Assembly: GCF_025060895.1 (NCBI RefSeq)
Contig: NZ_JANZKV010000047.1
Coordinates: 2,913 to 54,793, forward strand
Length of the DNA: 51,881 nucleotides
Source: Stieleria sedimenti
GTDB taxonomy: Bacteria > Planctomycetota > Planctomycetia > Pirellulales > Pirellulaceae
Reading direction: 5' to 3'
The position numbers and the translations under genes were made by a program. The notes beneath the pieces are model-generated. The model was not told where the DNA came from. It was given only the letters and a program-made list of their open reading frames with translations, and did no database searches. Positions 32,871-41,031 of the stretch are shown here, one piece after another (position 1 is the first letter of the stretch; the number at the start of each line of letters is the position of its first letter).

Positions 32871-34262
32871 ATGATCCGTTTTCTTGTTTCCCGCCAAGTC
32901 CTGCTGATCGGTGTCCTGCTGGGCACTGCCAGCCCTTTGACGGCACAGTCTCCACCGTACGACGTGTTCCCCGAAGTGGAACCGCCCTACTATCGAGTCC
33001 GCTACGATGCCGCTGAACGGTCCAGCGATCAGAAGTCCAGCGAGTTGATTTTCCCGGTCAACTACACGATTTGGATTCCACCGGGCGTGAACACGTTGCG
33101 GGGTGTCGTCGTGCACCAACACGGATGTGGCGAAGGTTCGTGCAAATCGGGACTGACAGGAGCCTTCGATTTGCACTGGCAGGCACTTGCCAAGAAACAT
33201 GATTGCGCCCTGTTGGCTCCGGCCTACGAGCAACCGCAAGAAGCAGATTGTCAAATGTGGTGCGACCCCCGCAACGGATCGGTGACCACGTTTGAACAAT
33301 CGCTGGTCGACCTTGGCAATCTGTCAGGTCATCCCGAACTCGCATCGGCGCCGCTGGCGTTATGGGGACACAGCGGCGGTGGTCACTGGTGCGGCGGCAT
33401 GGTAATGATCCGGCCGAACCGGGTCGTGGCGGCATGGCTGCGCTCTGGCGTTCCGCTGCTGGAACCCAATCCGGATCGCCCCGGCATCAAACCGCACGCA
33501 TTGCCCGAGGCCGCCTTGGGCGTGCCGATGATGTGCAATCCCGGTACGAAAGAAGGAGTGACGGTCAAGGATGGACGGTTCGCGAAGGTCTGGCCTGCGA
33601 ACTTGCAGTTCTTTCAAACGGTTCGTGGTCGCGGCGGGTTGCTCGGGATCGCGATCGATCCCTTGACCGCCCACGAGTGCGGGAATCAGCGTTACCTCGC
33701 GATCCCGTGGCTGGATCGATGCCTGGAACTTCGGCTGCCGAGTGAACCCGACGGTGCGTTGCGAACCATGCCCACGACGTCTACCTGGCTGGCTCTACCG
33801 ACCGACACGACTGCCGTCGCGGCACAGGATTTTGACGGCGATCCGCTGCAAGCCGGCTGGTTGCCCGATGAGACGATCGCGACGTTGTGGATGCAGTACC
33901 GCAAAGACACCCGGGTTGCGGATGCCTCACCACCACCGCCGCCGAAGTCGGTTCAGCTACAGGGCAACCGTTTGCGTTGGCGGGCGGAAGCCGATTTGCA
34001 AAGCGGGATCGAGAAGTTCATTATCCTCCGCAACGGCAAGCCGCTGGCCGAAGTACCAACCGATGGGACGAACCGTTTCGGTCGCCCGATCTTTCAAGGC
34101 TTACAATACAGCGACACGCCCACGCAGCCTTTAGTACAGATGGAGTTCGTCGATCAATCGGCACAGCGGGGCGTCGACCACGGCTACTCCGTTGTCACGG
34201 TCAACACCGTCGGCCTGAAATCGAAGCCGACGCAAGCCGGCCCCGCCCTCGGCGGTGATTGA
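32871..34262 (+). CDS. Secreted alpha/beta hydrolase (esterase/depolymerase-like)
   Basis: A 463-residue exported hydrolase. The ATG at 32871 starts a signal peptide ([18 protein letters not shown], ending TAQ). An ATG 15 bases earlier is also possible. The nucleophile elbow GHSGGG places the serine at residue 168. The oxyanion-side motif is [13 protein letters not shown] (about 79-91), and a histidine in [13 protein letters not shown] is a candidate for the triad. Cysteines (HDC, DCQMWC) suggest disulfides. The C-terminal 110 residues look like a fibronectin-type beta domain ([22 protein letters not shown] cut here as a strand-rich segment). The fold resembles polyhydroxybutyrate depolymerases and feruloyl esterases; the substrate is unknown. 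Confidence 0.8.
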   Translation: MIRFLVSRQVLLIGVLLGTASPLTAQSPPYDVFPEVEPPYYRVRYDAAERSSDQKSSELIFPVNYTIWIPPGVNTLRGVVVHQHGCGEGSCKSGLTGAFDLHWQALAKKHDCALLAPAYEQPQEADCQMWCDPRNGSVTTFEQSLVDLGNLSGHPELASAPLALWGHSGGGHWCGGMVMIRPNRVVAAWLRSGVPLLEPNPDRPGIKPHALPEAALGVPMMCNPGTKEGVTVKDGRFAKVWPANLQFFQTVRGRGGLLGIAIDPLTAHECGNQRYLAIPWLDRCLELRLPSEPDGALRTMPTTSTWLALPTDTTAVAAQDFDGDPLQAGWLPDETIATLWMQYRKDTRVADASPPPPPKSVQLQGNRLRWRAEADLQSGIEKFIILRNGKPLAEVPTDGTNRFGRPIFQGLQYSDTPTQPLVQMEFVDQSAQRGVDHGYSVVTVNTVGLKSKPTQAGPALGGD

Positions 34263-34273
34263 ATGCAGGCCGC

Positions 34274-34308
34274 CGGCAGTGCCCGCCCGGCAGTGCCCGC
34301 CCGGCAGT
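34274..34308. repeat. Short 14-bp tandem repeat
   Basis: The unit CGGCAGTGCCCGCC occurs twice back to back with a third partial copy, between the hydrolase gene and the globin gene. It is low-complexity expansion with no hairpin of note. Confidence 0.7.
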
Positions 34309-34391
34309 GCAGCCCACTGTGTGTCGACACACCACGGGGTTCGACGTGCTAGAATGCCGGATCTACTTTTCAACTCCAGTTAGGTCCGGCC

Positions 34392-34784
34392 GTGGAACTT
34401 GAGGAAAGCGTCGAAGCGATTTTGAGCGACGATTCGATCGCATTGGATGGATTTTACGACCGGCTGTTCAAACGCTATCCCGAGTTCAAATACTTTTTCG
34501 CCGGTGCCAATGTCAAACGCCAGACGGCGATGTTGACGATGGCGTTGCTAGCCGTCAAACAATACCCGGCGCTGCGTCGCTCCTCACAGGCCTACCTGGA
34601 AGTGCTCGGAACGAAGCATCACGGACTCGGGATTACCAACGAGTTGTTCCCGAAGTTCATTGAAGTGCTGGTCGAAACGATCGCTGAATTCCACGGCAGC
34701 GACTGGAATGCGGCACTGGACAAGCAGTGGACCGATGCGTTGAATTATGCCGCGGCGATCATGCATCGGTCGCCCCACGACTAA
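34392..34784 (+). CDS. Single-domain globin
   Basis: A 130-residue bacterial globin, likely binding haem and used for oxygen or nitric oxide chemistry. It begins at a GTG (34392) preceded by AGG 7 bases upstream. The B-helix tyrosine FYDRLF (Tyr22) and the CD-corner phenylalanine in FKYFF (about 35-36) fit the family. The proximal histidine is His76 in TKHHGLGI, the same K-H-x-x-L-G-I pattern seen in flavohaemoglobin globin domains. The last helices (WNAALDKQWTDALNYAAAIM) complete the fold. No reductase domain is fused and none is nearby, so the electron donor is unknown. It lies just upstream of a metallo-beta-lactamase-fold gene on the same strand. Confidence 0.88.
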   Translation: MELEESVEAILSDDSIALDGFYDRLFKRYPEFKYFFAGANVKRQTAMLTMALLAVKQYPALRRSSQAYLEVLGTKHHGLGITNELFPKFIEVLVETIAEFHGSDWNAALDKQWTDALNYAAAIMHRSPHD

Positions 34785-34855
34785 GTCTTCCGAGTGGCGT
34801 CCGCGTCGTCGTCTTGATCCTCCACCGAAACGCCCTGACACAAAGCAATTCAATC

Positions 34856-35566
34856 ATGACCGCCTCCGACCCGTCCGATGCCGCGCCGCAACCCCGTTTC
34901 CGAGTCAGCATCCTGCCGGTCACGCCACTGCAACAAAACTGTTCGATCATCTGGTCGACTGAAACGAAACAGGCCGCGATCGTCGATCCCGGCGGCGACG
35001 CCGACCTCATCATCGGGGCCGTCGAAGAGCTCGGCGTCGACGTCTCGGCGATCTGGCTGACACACGGCCACATCGATCATGTCGGGGCCGCCGGTCCACT
35101 GAAAAAGAAGTTCGGCGTCCCGATCATCGGCCCCAACGCCAAGGATCAGTTCTTACTCGATTCGATCGAAACCGATTGTGGCAAGTACGGCATCGTGGGC
35201 GGGACGAACGTGACCCCCGATCGCTATTTGAACGAAGGCGACAAAGTCGAGCTGTCGGGAATCGAATTTGACGTCTACGAGTGTCCGGGCCATACCCCCG
35301 GGCACATTGTGTTGGTGCAGCCGGACGACGCGTTTGCCTTCGTCGGTGACGTGTTGTTCTGCGGCTCGGTGGGACGCACCGATTTCCCCTACGGCAGCAC
35401 CGAAGACCTGATCGAATCGATCGTTCAAAAGCTCTGGCCGCTGGGCAAACAGATTCAGTTCCTACCCGGCCACGGACCGGTCTCCACCTTCGGCCAAGAA
35501 CGTCTCAACAACGCCTTCGTCGGCGACTCGGTCCTCGGCATCGATGGGACCTCTGCGACAGATTAG
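34856..35566 (+). CDS. Metallo-beta-lactamase-fold hydrolase (glyoxalase II-like)
   Basis: A 236-residue cytoplasmic metal hydrolase. The ATG at 34856 was chosen; earlier codons in the frame overlap the globin gene. Metal ligands are in THGHIDH (70-75, HxHxDH), GHTPGH (His146), GDVLFCGSVGRTD (Asp165) and PGHGP (His206). The set and spacing match the YcbL/glyoxalase II-like branch, and the short length argues against the full two-domain hydroxyacylglutathione hydrolase. The probable substrate is a thioester such as S-lactoylglutathione or a related compound, which is inference. The gap to the globin gene is 71 bp, so co-transcription is possible. Confidence 0.88.
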   Translation: MTASDPSDAAPQPRFRVSILPVTPLQQNCSIIWSTETKQAAIVDPGGDADLIIGAVEELGVDVSAIWLTHGHIDHVGAAGPLKKKFGVPIIGPNAKDQFLLDSIETDCGKYGIVGGTNVTPDRYLNEGDKVELSGIEFDVYECPGHTPGHIVLVQPDDAFAFVGDVLFCGSVGRTDFPYGSTEDLIESIVQKLWPLGKQIQFLPGHGPVSTFGQERLNNAFVGDSVLGIDGTSATD

Positions 35567-35920
35567 ACGAATAAGACTCCTCGGTCCTATGCGTCCCATA
35601 GTCCCCGTTAGTGAACGCTTTTGCTCCTGACCCTTTTACCGGTCTCGGATGTAATCAGCAGGAGCCGATTCATTGCTTCGGAAACAGGGGAGCACTACGT
35701 CGGAATCGCCCCCGCCAGATACCCAACCAGATTGGCGTTGTCGGTGATCGAAACGTGCAAAGGATTTCCCCGACCCGTTTCGCCGCCGGTTTGACATTTA
35801 TCGGACGAAGTTTGTCTTGATCACGGCGAGATTGGTTCGCGAGGTCGAGTTTTGGGATCCTCAGCAGCGTCGTCGCCGGGGCCGCACTGGTCCAATCTCG
35901 ACATCCATTCCGGTCCATGG
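35567..35920. other. Gene-free gap between convergent genes
   Basis: No gene is supported. Near 35580-35605 there is a short repeat fragment (TCGGTCCTATGCGTCCCATAGTCC-like, two inverted halves of about 8 bp). The rest has no clear hairpin or open frame with family features. It separates the MBL hydrolase (rightward) from the HAD gene (leftward). Confidence 0.5.
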
Positions 35921-36727
35921 TTAAGCAAAAACGCCGTAGTGGTAAGCCCCTTCGATCACGCCGCTGGTGTAGTAACCGCTGAGCCCCTGGAAGTTGCCGC
36001 TCGCAAAGTACGCTTTCAGCTCAGGGTTGCGTTGCATCGCTGCGCGGACGTTTTCGACGAGTTGTTCGTCAGCGTTGCGGACCAACACCCCGAGAAAACC
36101 GGCCGTCAAAGGAAAGATGTCGTTGCCGCTGTCTCCGCAAAAAACGACTTCTCCCTTGGGCACCCCGGAAGCGGCCGCGACATACTCGAGCGCCGTCTGC
36201 TTGGTCGCGCTGTCGGGCAGGAAGTCGAGCAACCCCTTGCCGTCCTGCGAATCGAAGCTGTAAACGATCACTTCGTCGAATTTTCCCTTGACCCGCCCAT
36301 CGACTTGTTCCAGCACGGCATCTTTCTTGCCGTGATCGACGTAGTAGCTCTGCTTGAACGGATTGAGGTGTTCGGGTTCCTGTTGACGGATCCCATCGAC
36401 TTCGGCGACGACATTTCGGATCGCGTTGGCGTCCCAGCGGGGGCTGGATTGGTTGACATGGGCGACCCATCCCGGGTCGTCATGCCAGTCCCCGTTTTCG
36501 TACCGACGAATCGTCGTCCCGACGTCACCACATAGATAATCGGGATAGCGGACGCCGTACTGCTTGATCGCCTTTTCGGTCAGATCGAGGTTGCGGCCGG
36601 TCACATAAACGACAACGGTGCCGTGTTTCTCGGTCAGTTCGTTGAACATCGTGATCGCCGACTCGTCGGCATCCCATTTTCCGTTGGGCAGCAACGTTCG
36701 ATCCAGGTCGGTGGCTAGGATCCGCAT
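35921..36727 (-). CDS. HAD-superfamily hydrolase, sucrose-phosphatase-like
   Basis: A 268-residue HAD phosphatase with a strong Shine-Dalgarno (GGAG, 8 bases before the ATG). Motif I is DLDRTLLPNG (Asp7, Asp9), motif II VTGR (43-46) and motif IV GDSGND. Between them is the cap of the sucrose-6-phosphate phosphatase subfamily, recognised by NPFKQSYYVDHGKKD. Such enzymes remove phosphate from sucrose-6-phosphate or related sugar phosphates, often for compatible-solute synthesis. No sucrose-phosphate or glucosyl/mannosylglycerate synthase is in the window, so the substrate is not settled. Confidence 0.85.
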   Translation of the reverse strand: MRILATDLDRTLLPNGKWDADESAITMFNELTEKHGTVVVYVTGRNLDLTEKAIKQYGVRYPDYLCGDVGTTIRRYENGDWHDDPGWVAHVNQSSPRWDANAIRNVVAEVDGIRQQEPEHLNPFKQSYYVDHGKKDAVLEQVDGRVKGKFDEVIVYSFDSQDGKGLLDFLPDSATKQTALEYVAAASGVPKGEVVFCGDSGNDIFPLTAGFLGVLVRNADEQLVENVRAAMQRNPELKAYFASGNFQGLSGYYTSGVIEGAYHYGVFA

Positions 36728-37243
36728 TTAAAAATCTCCATGGGCTCTGCACTCGTATCCTAACCGTGTTCCAGCGAGGATTCGGTCCCTGCGGTGTCAC
36801 GGTGGGTGACGAGAAAACTGAAATCTAACAAATCCGCGGTCAGCGAAGCGGTCGATGCACCGTTCGTCCACGACAACTTCAGAACATTCTCGGGCGAATC
36901 GTGAATTTCGAGTTCGCCGATCCATCAAACGAAACGGAGCCCGTGACGACCGCCCTGAAACTGCACGCTCAGCCGGCGAGATCGGTGCCGACCTGAGTCG
37001 TGCAAGCATATCGCCACGTCACCGGCCACACGGGTACCCGCAGCTGAATCCGCGGCACGAGGGGATTGGGTCGTCATTTCGGCGTCCTCCTAACGATCCG
37101 GCACGTCGCTTTCCCGCCTCACCGCCTTGGCATCGATCCGGCAGGCAATGGACATGACCTCGTCGGTCGTGTTGTTTTTCTCCGCAGCGGTGGCACGGCC
37201 TCGCCCGCAGGGCCGTGATCTGCTGCAATCTTCAAACATGATG
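36728..37243. other. Gene-free gap downstream of the V-ATPase operon
   Basis: 516 bp without a supported gene; short open frames on both strands lack any family signature. A lone TCTAACA half-site at 36824-36830 resembles the BlaI operator arm but has no partner. No clear terminator hairpin with a T-run was found after the last V-ATPase gene. Confidence 0.5.
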
Positions 37244-39055
37244 TCAACTTGCATCGACGACCAATGCGGTGGCCTGGAGCTCTGAAATCCGGTTGCGGAA
37301 CCGTTTAAAATCGTCGGAGTCACTTTTGGCGGTGTTCAGGTTTTTGAACAGCCCGGTCAATTCGGTGAAAAACACTCTCGCTTGCTCTTTTTCTTCGAAC
37401 GCATACTCGTCGTTGATCAGCTTCTGACAGAGCAGAAACGTTTCCTTTTGTCTCTCCAGCGGCACCGAGACGTCCACCGGGTCGAAGGCGTCTTGTTGCA
37501 AATACACCATGTCCAGGAACATCGCCTTTTGATACGTCACGTAGTCTTCGATGGAGATGCCTTCTTCGCCGGTGACCTGCATCATCTGGTCGATACTCTC
37601 GCCGTCTCGCAACAGCTGGTGCATCGCCGAAACGCCAGCGGTCCAATGCGGATCGACTTCGGATTTGAAGAATGATTCGAGCTGATCACGATAGCGAGAC
37701 CACGAAATCAGCGGATCGATGGCGGGATAAAAACGTTTGTACGCACGGTCATAGGACAGTCCTAAAAAGCACTTGACCGTCCCCAATGTCGACTGGGTGA
37801 CCGGTTCTTCAAAGTTGCCGCCGGCGGGTGAAACCGATCCGATCAGGGTCAAACTGCCGGTCGTGCCGTCCGCCATCCGCAACACACCGGCGCGCTCATA
37901 CAGTTCTTTGATCGCACTGTCCAAATAGGCCGGAAACGCCTCTTCGCCGGGGATTTCTTCCAGCCGTCCACTGGTTTCCCGCATCGCCTGGGCCCAACGC
38001 GATGTCGAATCGGCGAGCAACAACACGTCCAGCCCCATTTGCCGATAGTATTCGCCCAGCGTGATGCCGGTGTAGATGGACGCCTCCCGGGCGGCGACCG
38101 GCATCGAAGAGGTATTGCAGATGATGATCGTGCGATCCATCAGCTTTCCGCCGGTCCGCGGATCGGGCATTTCGGCAAAGTCATGAATCGTTTCAACGAC
38201 TTCGCCTGCCCGCTCGCCACAGGCCACGACGATCACCACATCGACGGTGCTGTAACGCGCGATCAATCCCTGCATCACGGTTTTGCCCGCCCCGAACGGC
38301 CCGGGGATGCAGGCGGTTCCGCCACGGGCGATCGGGAAGAACGTGTCGATGATTCGCGTGGTGGTGATCAGCGGCTGCGACGGGAACTCTCGTTCGATCA
38401 GCCGCTGTTGTTGCATCAGCGCCGAGATCGGTCGACGAACGGGCCACGTTTGCACCAGCGGGATCCGCATCGGGCGGCCTTTGGAATCCGTCAACGTGGC
38501 CACCGTCGCGTCGGTCCGCCAGCGGCCCTCGGCGATCGCCTGGACCGTCATCGTGCCGCTCGCATCAAAGGGAACCATCACCTTGTGAACGATGTTCTTC
38601 TCAGGAATGGTCCCCAGCACCTGACCGGCGACGACGTGATCGCCGACCTGACACAACGGTGTGAAGTCCCACCGTCTGGCCGGGTCGAGCGCGGCGACGT
38701 CGCGACCGCGTTTGAGAAAAAAACCATCCAACTGGGCCAGTTCGCTGAGCGGGTTCTGCAACCCGTCATAGATCGTCCCCAGCAGCCCCGGGCCGAGCGA
38801 CACCGACAACATCTCACCGGACAATTCGACCTTGTCACCGAAACGCACGCCGTCGGTTTCTTCGAAAACTTGCAATTCGGCTTGGTCGCCGTTGACCCGC
38901 AGGACTTCGGCCTTCAAGCGTTCCTCACCCACGCACACGTAGGCGACCTCGTTCTTCATGATCCGGCCGCCGGACACTTCGATACGAACGATGTTCCCGT
39001 TGACCCCCAAGACCTTGGCGGTGGCAGAGTCTTGATCGTTGGCGGTAGCGTTCAT
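37244..39055 (-). CDS. atpA: V-type ATPase catalytic subunit A
   Basis: A 603-residue catalytic subunit that hydrolyses or makes ATP in the cytoplasmic V1 head. The ATG at 39055 is preceded by GGGA. Walker A is GPFGAGKT at 252-259. The family-specific non-homologous region is present (about 110-200, GRDVAALDPARRWDFTPLCQ). Downstream come VVACGERAGEV, LADSTSRWAQAMRE and GSVSPAGGNFEEPVTQ, all hallmark A-subunit segments. The length fits. It is the last gene of the operon here. A 130-bp gap containing a short hairpin (39093-39112) separates it from the subunit C gene, whereas the other genes are spaced by 15 bp or less. This could allow separate tuning of its expression. Confidence 0.96.
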   Translation of the reverse strand: MNATANDQDSATAKVLGVNGNIVRIEVSGGRIMKNEVAYVCVGEERLKAEVLRVNGDQAELQVFEETDGVRFGDKVELSGEMLSVSLGPGLLGTIYDGLQNPLSELAQLDGFFLKRGRDVAALDPARRWDFTPLCQVGDHVVAGQVLGTIPEKNIVHKVMVPFDASGTMTVQAIAEGRWRTDATVATLTDSKGRPMRIPLVQTWPVRRPISALMQQQRLIEREFPSQPLITTTRIIDTFFPIARGGTACIPGPFGAGKTVMQGLIARYSTVDVVIVVACGERAGEVVETIHDFAEMPDPRTGGKLMDRTIIICNTSSMPVAAREASIYTGITLGEYYRQMGLDVLLLADSTSRWAQAMRETSGRLEEIPGEEAFPAYLDSAIKELYERAGVLRMADGTTGSLTLIGSVSPAGGNFEEPVTQSTLGTVKCFLGLSYDRAYKRFYPAIDPLISWSRYRDQLESFFKSEVDPHWTAGVSAMHQLLRDGESIDQMMQVTGEEGISIEDYVTYQKAMFLDMVYLQQDAFDPVDVSVPLERQKETFLLCQKLINDEYAFEEKEQARVFFTELTGLFKNLNTAKSDSDDFKRFRNRISELQATALVVDAS

Positions 39056-39185
39056 TGAATTCCCACGTGTCGGCGAAAAGAAAAAAATCCGTGGCGTAAG
39101 CTTCCAGCTTGCGTCTGGTCTCGTATTGATCGGCCAGTGCATGAGCCGACGTCATTCGGGTCACCCCTCCACTTCGCACAACCCA

Positions 39186-39845
39186 TCAGCAATTCACCCC
39201 ACCGGTTCGCAGGATGTCATCGACCAGGTCGTTGAATCGTTGTCTGCCACGTTGTTCGTTTTGGCTAGCCCAACGATGCAGGATCTCCCATCGCGCCAGG
39301 TACAACACGACCGACTCGAACGAAAAATTGTACTGATCGTTCAAACGACTCCAGTGATTCCAAAGTTCCGTGAACAGGTGCCACTGGGCGCGTCGCGGTT
39401 GATGATCTTCGATCGCCTGACAGAACCGTGCCAACCAATGGAAACGCTCGTTGAGGCGAAAACAAGGTTCATCCCAGTGCCGTTGGATCCAGACGGCCAA
39501 GGGCAAGTCGGGAAACACGGGCGGAGGCAACCCACCGCGTTGGCATCGCAGCGCCGCAACCAGCATCCGCATCTCAAATCGATGGTGAACCACCTGGGCG
39601 ACCAACGGGTGTCGGATCTCGGCGACCAGGCGGCGGTGCGTCTCGCGGATTTCGACGTCGCTGCGGTCGCGTGGCTGACGGTCCCAACGAAAGAAGTCAG
39701 AAACTTGCTGGACGATTTGCCGGTCGTGGTGGTCAAGCATGGAAACCCTGTGCCGCAACGTGGCCGCGGAGATGGGGATCGGCCCGTCATCAAACTCGCG
39801 CGGCAACTGCGGCAGCGATGCGATCAGCGTGTAGTAGGACTGCAT
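39186..39845 (-). CDS. DUF2764 protein in the V-ATPase subunit C position
   Basis: A 219-residue protein beginning MQSYYTLIASLPQL, the typical start of DUF2764 proteins that take the place of subunit C in V-ATPase operons of Chlamydiae and Bacteroidetes. It is predicted mostly helical, with many Trp/Arg/His residues (FFRWDRQPRDRSDVEIRE, WNHWSRLNDQYNF). Its presumed role is in the central stalk, linking the rotor ring to the A3B3 head. It starts 6 bp after the subunit E gene and precedes subunit A by 130 bp. The functional role comes from operon position and family resemblance, not from a visible active site. Confidence 0.8.
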   Translation of the reverse strand: MQSYYTLIASLPQLPREFDDGPIPISAATLRHRVSMLDHHDRQIVQQVSDFFRWDRQPRDRSDVEIRETHRRLVAEIRHPLVAQVVHHRFEMRMLVAALRCQRGGLPPPVFPDLPLAVWIQRHWDEPCFRLNERFHWLARFCQAIEDHQPRRAQWHLFTELWNHWSRLNDQYNFSFESVVLYLARWEILHRWASQNEQRGRQRFNDLVDDILRTGGVNC

Positions 39846-39851
39846 GTCAAA

Positions 39852-40562
39852 TCAGGCCTCGTTGGCGAGAGAACTGATCCGTTGGCGAAATTTGGGTGCC
39901 AAGAAACGCATCAGCGCCGCGGTGACCGCCTCGTCGCTGAAGTTGATCTCGATGTCTTCGTCGACGATCTGGATGCGAAATCCGTGCGTCAACGATCGAT
40001 CGGCCTGCAAATGAACGCCCTGCCGCAACATTTCTGCGGCTTGTCCTTTGACAAACGCCTCGATCGACTTAGCGCCGTCCGGGGAGACAAGCAGATTTAG
40101 CTTGGCCGTTTGACCCGACTCCGCGCCGGCGGGCCCGGCACCGAGCGTCGCGATCGCTCGGGTGGCCATTTCTCGGATCAGCTCGGCGACAAATTCGGCG
40201 TCTTCGAATTGTTCGCGCACCAATCCGCCGACCCAGCCGCGGAATTCGTGTTGCAGTTGTTCCTTGAGGTGCAAACTGGCATCGCGGCTGGCCAACTCGA
40301 GCGCCCGCTTGCCGTTGGTCTGCGTCCGCTCGGCTTGCAGCTGGGCTTCACTTGCGATCGTGGCGGCTTCGGCACGAGCCGCGTCGATCAGCTTGGCGGC
40401 CTGCTTCTTGGCTTCGGCCAACAGGGCTTCGGCCTGCTGTTGGCCTTCCTGAACACCTTCGGATTTGAGCCGGTCGATCAGTTCTTGAACGCCCACATTG
40501 GCGTCCGCTTTGGCGTCTGGCTTGGGTTGAGCAGCCTTGTCGACGGGGGATGAAGTTGACAT
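39852..40562 (-). CDS. atpE: V-type ATPase peripheral stalk subunit E
   Basis: A 236-residue subunit of the outer stalk holding the head against the membrane part. After a short N-terminal region (to about 25), residues 28-110 form a long Ala/Glu/Gln-rich coiled coil (QQQAEALLAEAKKQAAKLID). A mixed alpha/beta C-terminal domain follows, ending in IEINFSDEAVTAALMRFLAP, the usual C-terminal signature of bacterial E subunits. It starts 4 bp after subunit K. No separate subunit G/H gene is visible, which fits this simpler bacterial V-ATPase type. Confidence 0.88.
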   Translation of the reverse strand: MSTSSPVDKAAQPKPDAKADANVGVQELIDRLKSEGVQEGQQQAEALLAEAKKQAAKLIDAARAEAATIASEAQLQAERTQTNGKRALELASRDASLHLKEQLQHEFRGWVGGLVREQFEDAEFVAELIREMATRAIATLGAGPAGAESGQTAKLNLLVSPDGAKSIEAFVKGQAAEMLRQGVHLQADRSLTHGFRIQIVDEDIEINFSDEAVTAALMRFLAPKFRQRISSLANEA

Positions 40563-40566
40563 GGAA

Positions 40567-41031
40567 TCAGGAACCTCCAGCCGCTGAGGGCAATCCGCCC
40601 GCCAGGATCAAGGCGAACACAAAGGCGAACACGGCGAAACCTTCGACGATCGCCGCAGGTGCCACCGAGAGCCCGAATACTTCGGGTTTACTCTTGGTCG
40701 CGTGAATCGCCGACGCACAACACTTGCCTTGGAACCAGCCGCTGAACAACAACGCCAGTCCGCACAGCGTTCCGATCGCGAACATCCCCGGGGCCGCTTG
40801 GATCTGGTAACTGCCGTTCATCGACAGCATCACGACAATCCCATAAATGGTTTGCGAGGACGGCAGCGCGGACACACCGATCAGCCGCCCGTAGCCGCCT
40901 TCCACATCCAGCATCGCCCCGCAAGCGGCTTGACCACCGGCGGCGCAACCCAAAATACTGCCGATCGCCCCCAAGAACAGCGGGGCATAGATCCCGATCC
41001 TGCCCAACATTTCCACCATCGGTTCGTCCAT
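40567..41031 (-). CDS. atpK: V-type ATPase membrane rotor subunit K (double hairpin)
   Basis: A 154-residue, four-helix proteolipid forming the ion-carrying ring. Start: the ATG at 41031 shares one base with the TGA of subunit I; a GTG one codon earlier is possible. The ion-binding glutamate is Glu130 in PAAIVEGFAVF (helix 4). Helix 2 has LPSSQTIYG (56-64), and helix 3 has FQGKCCASAI with Gln101. These align with Leu61, Thr64, Gln65, Gln110 and Glu139 of the Na+ ring of Enterococcus hirae NtpK, with Ser59 in place of Thr64. This suggests Na+ rather than H+ coupling, which is inference. As in other double-hairpin K subunits, the first hairpin lacks its own carboxylate. Confidence 0.92.
   Translation of the reverse strand: MDEPMVEMLGRIGIYAPLFLGAIGSILGCAAGGQAACGAMLDVEGGYGRLIGVSALPSSQTIYGIVVMLSMNGSYQIQAAPGMFAIGTLCGLALLFSGWFQGKCCASAIHATKSKPEVFGLSVAPAAIVEGFAVFAFVFALILAGGLPSAAGGS

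Noticed and set aside
36824-36830. TCTAACA half-site as a third BlaI operator
   Set aside because: It has no inverted partner at the 16-bp spacing and lies away from any promoter; a 7-mer is expected by chance.
38039-39058. 339-codon open frame on the plus strand
   Set aside because: Antisense to subunit A with its Walker motif; no signature of its own.
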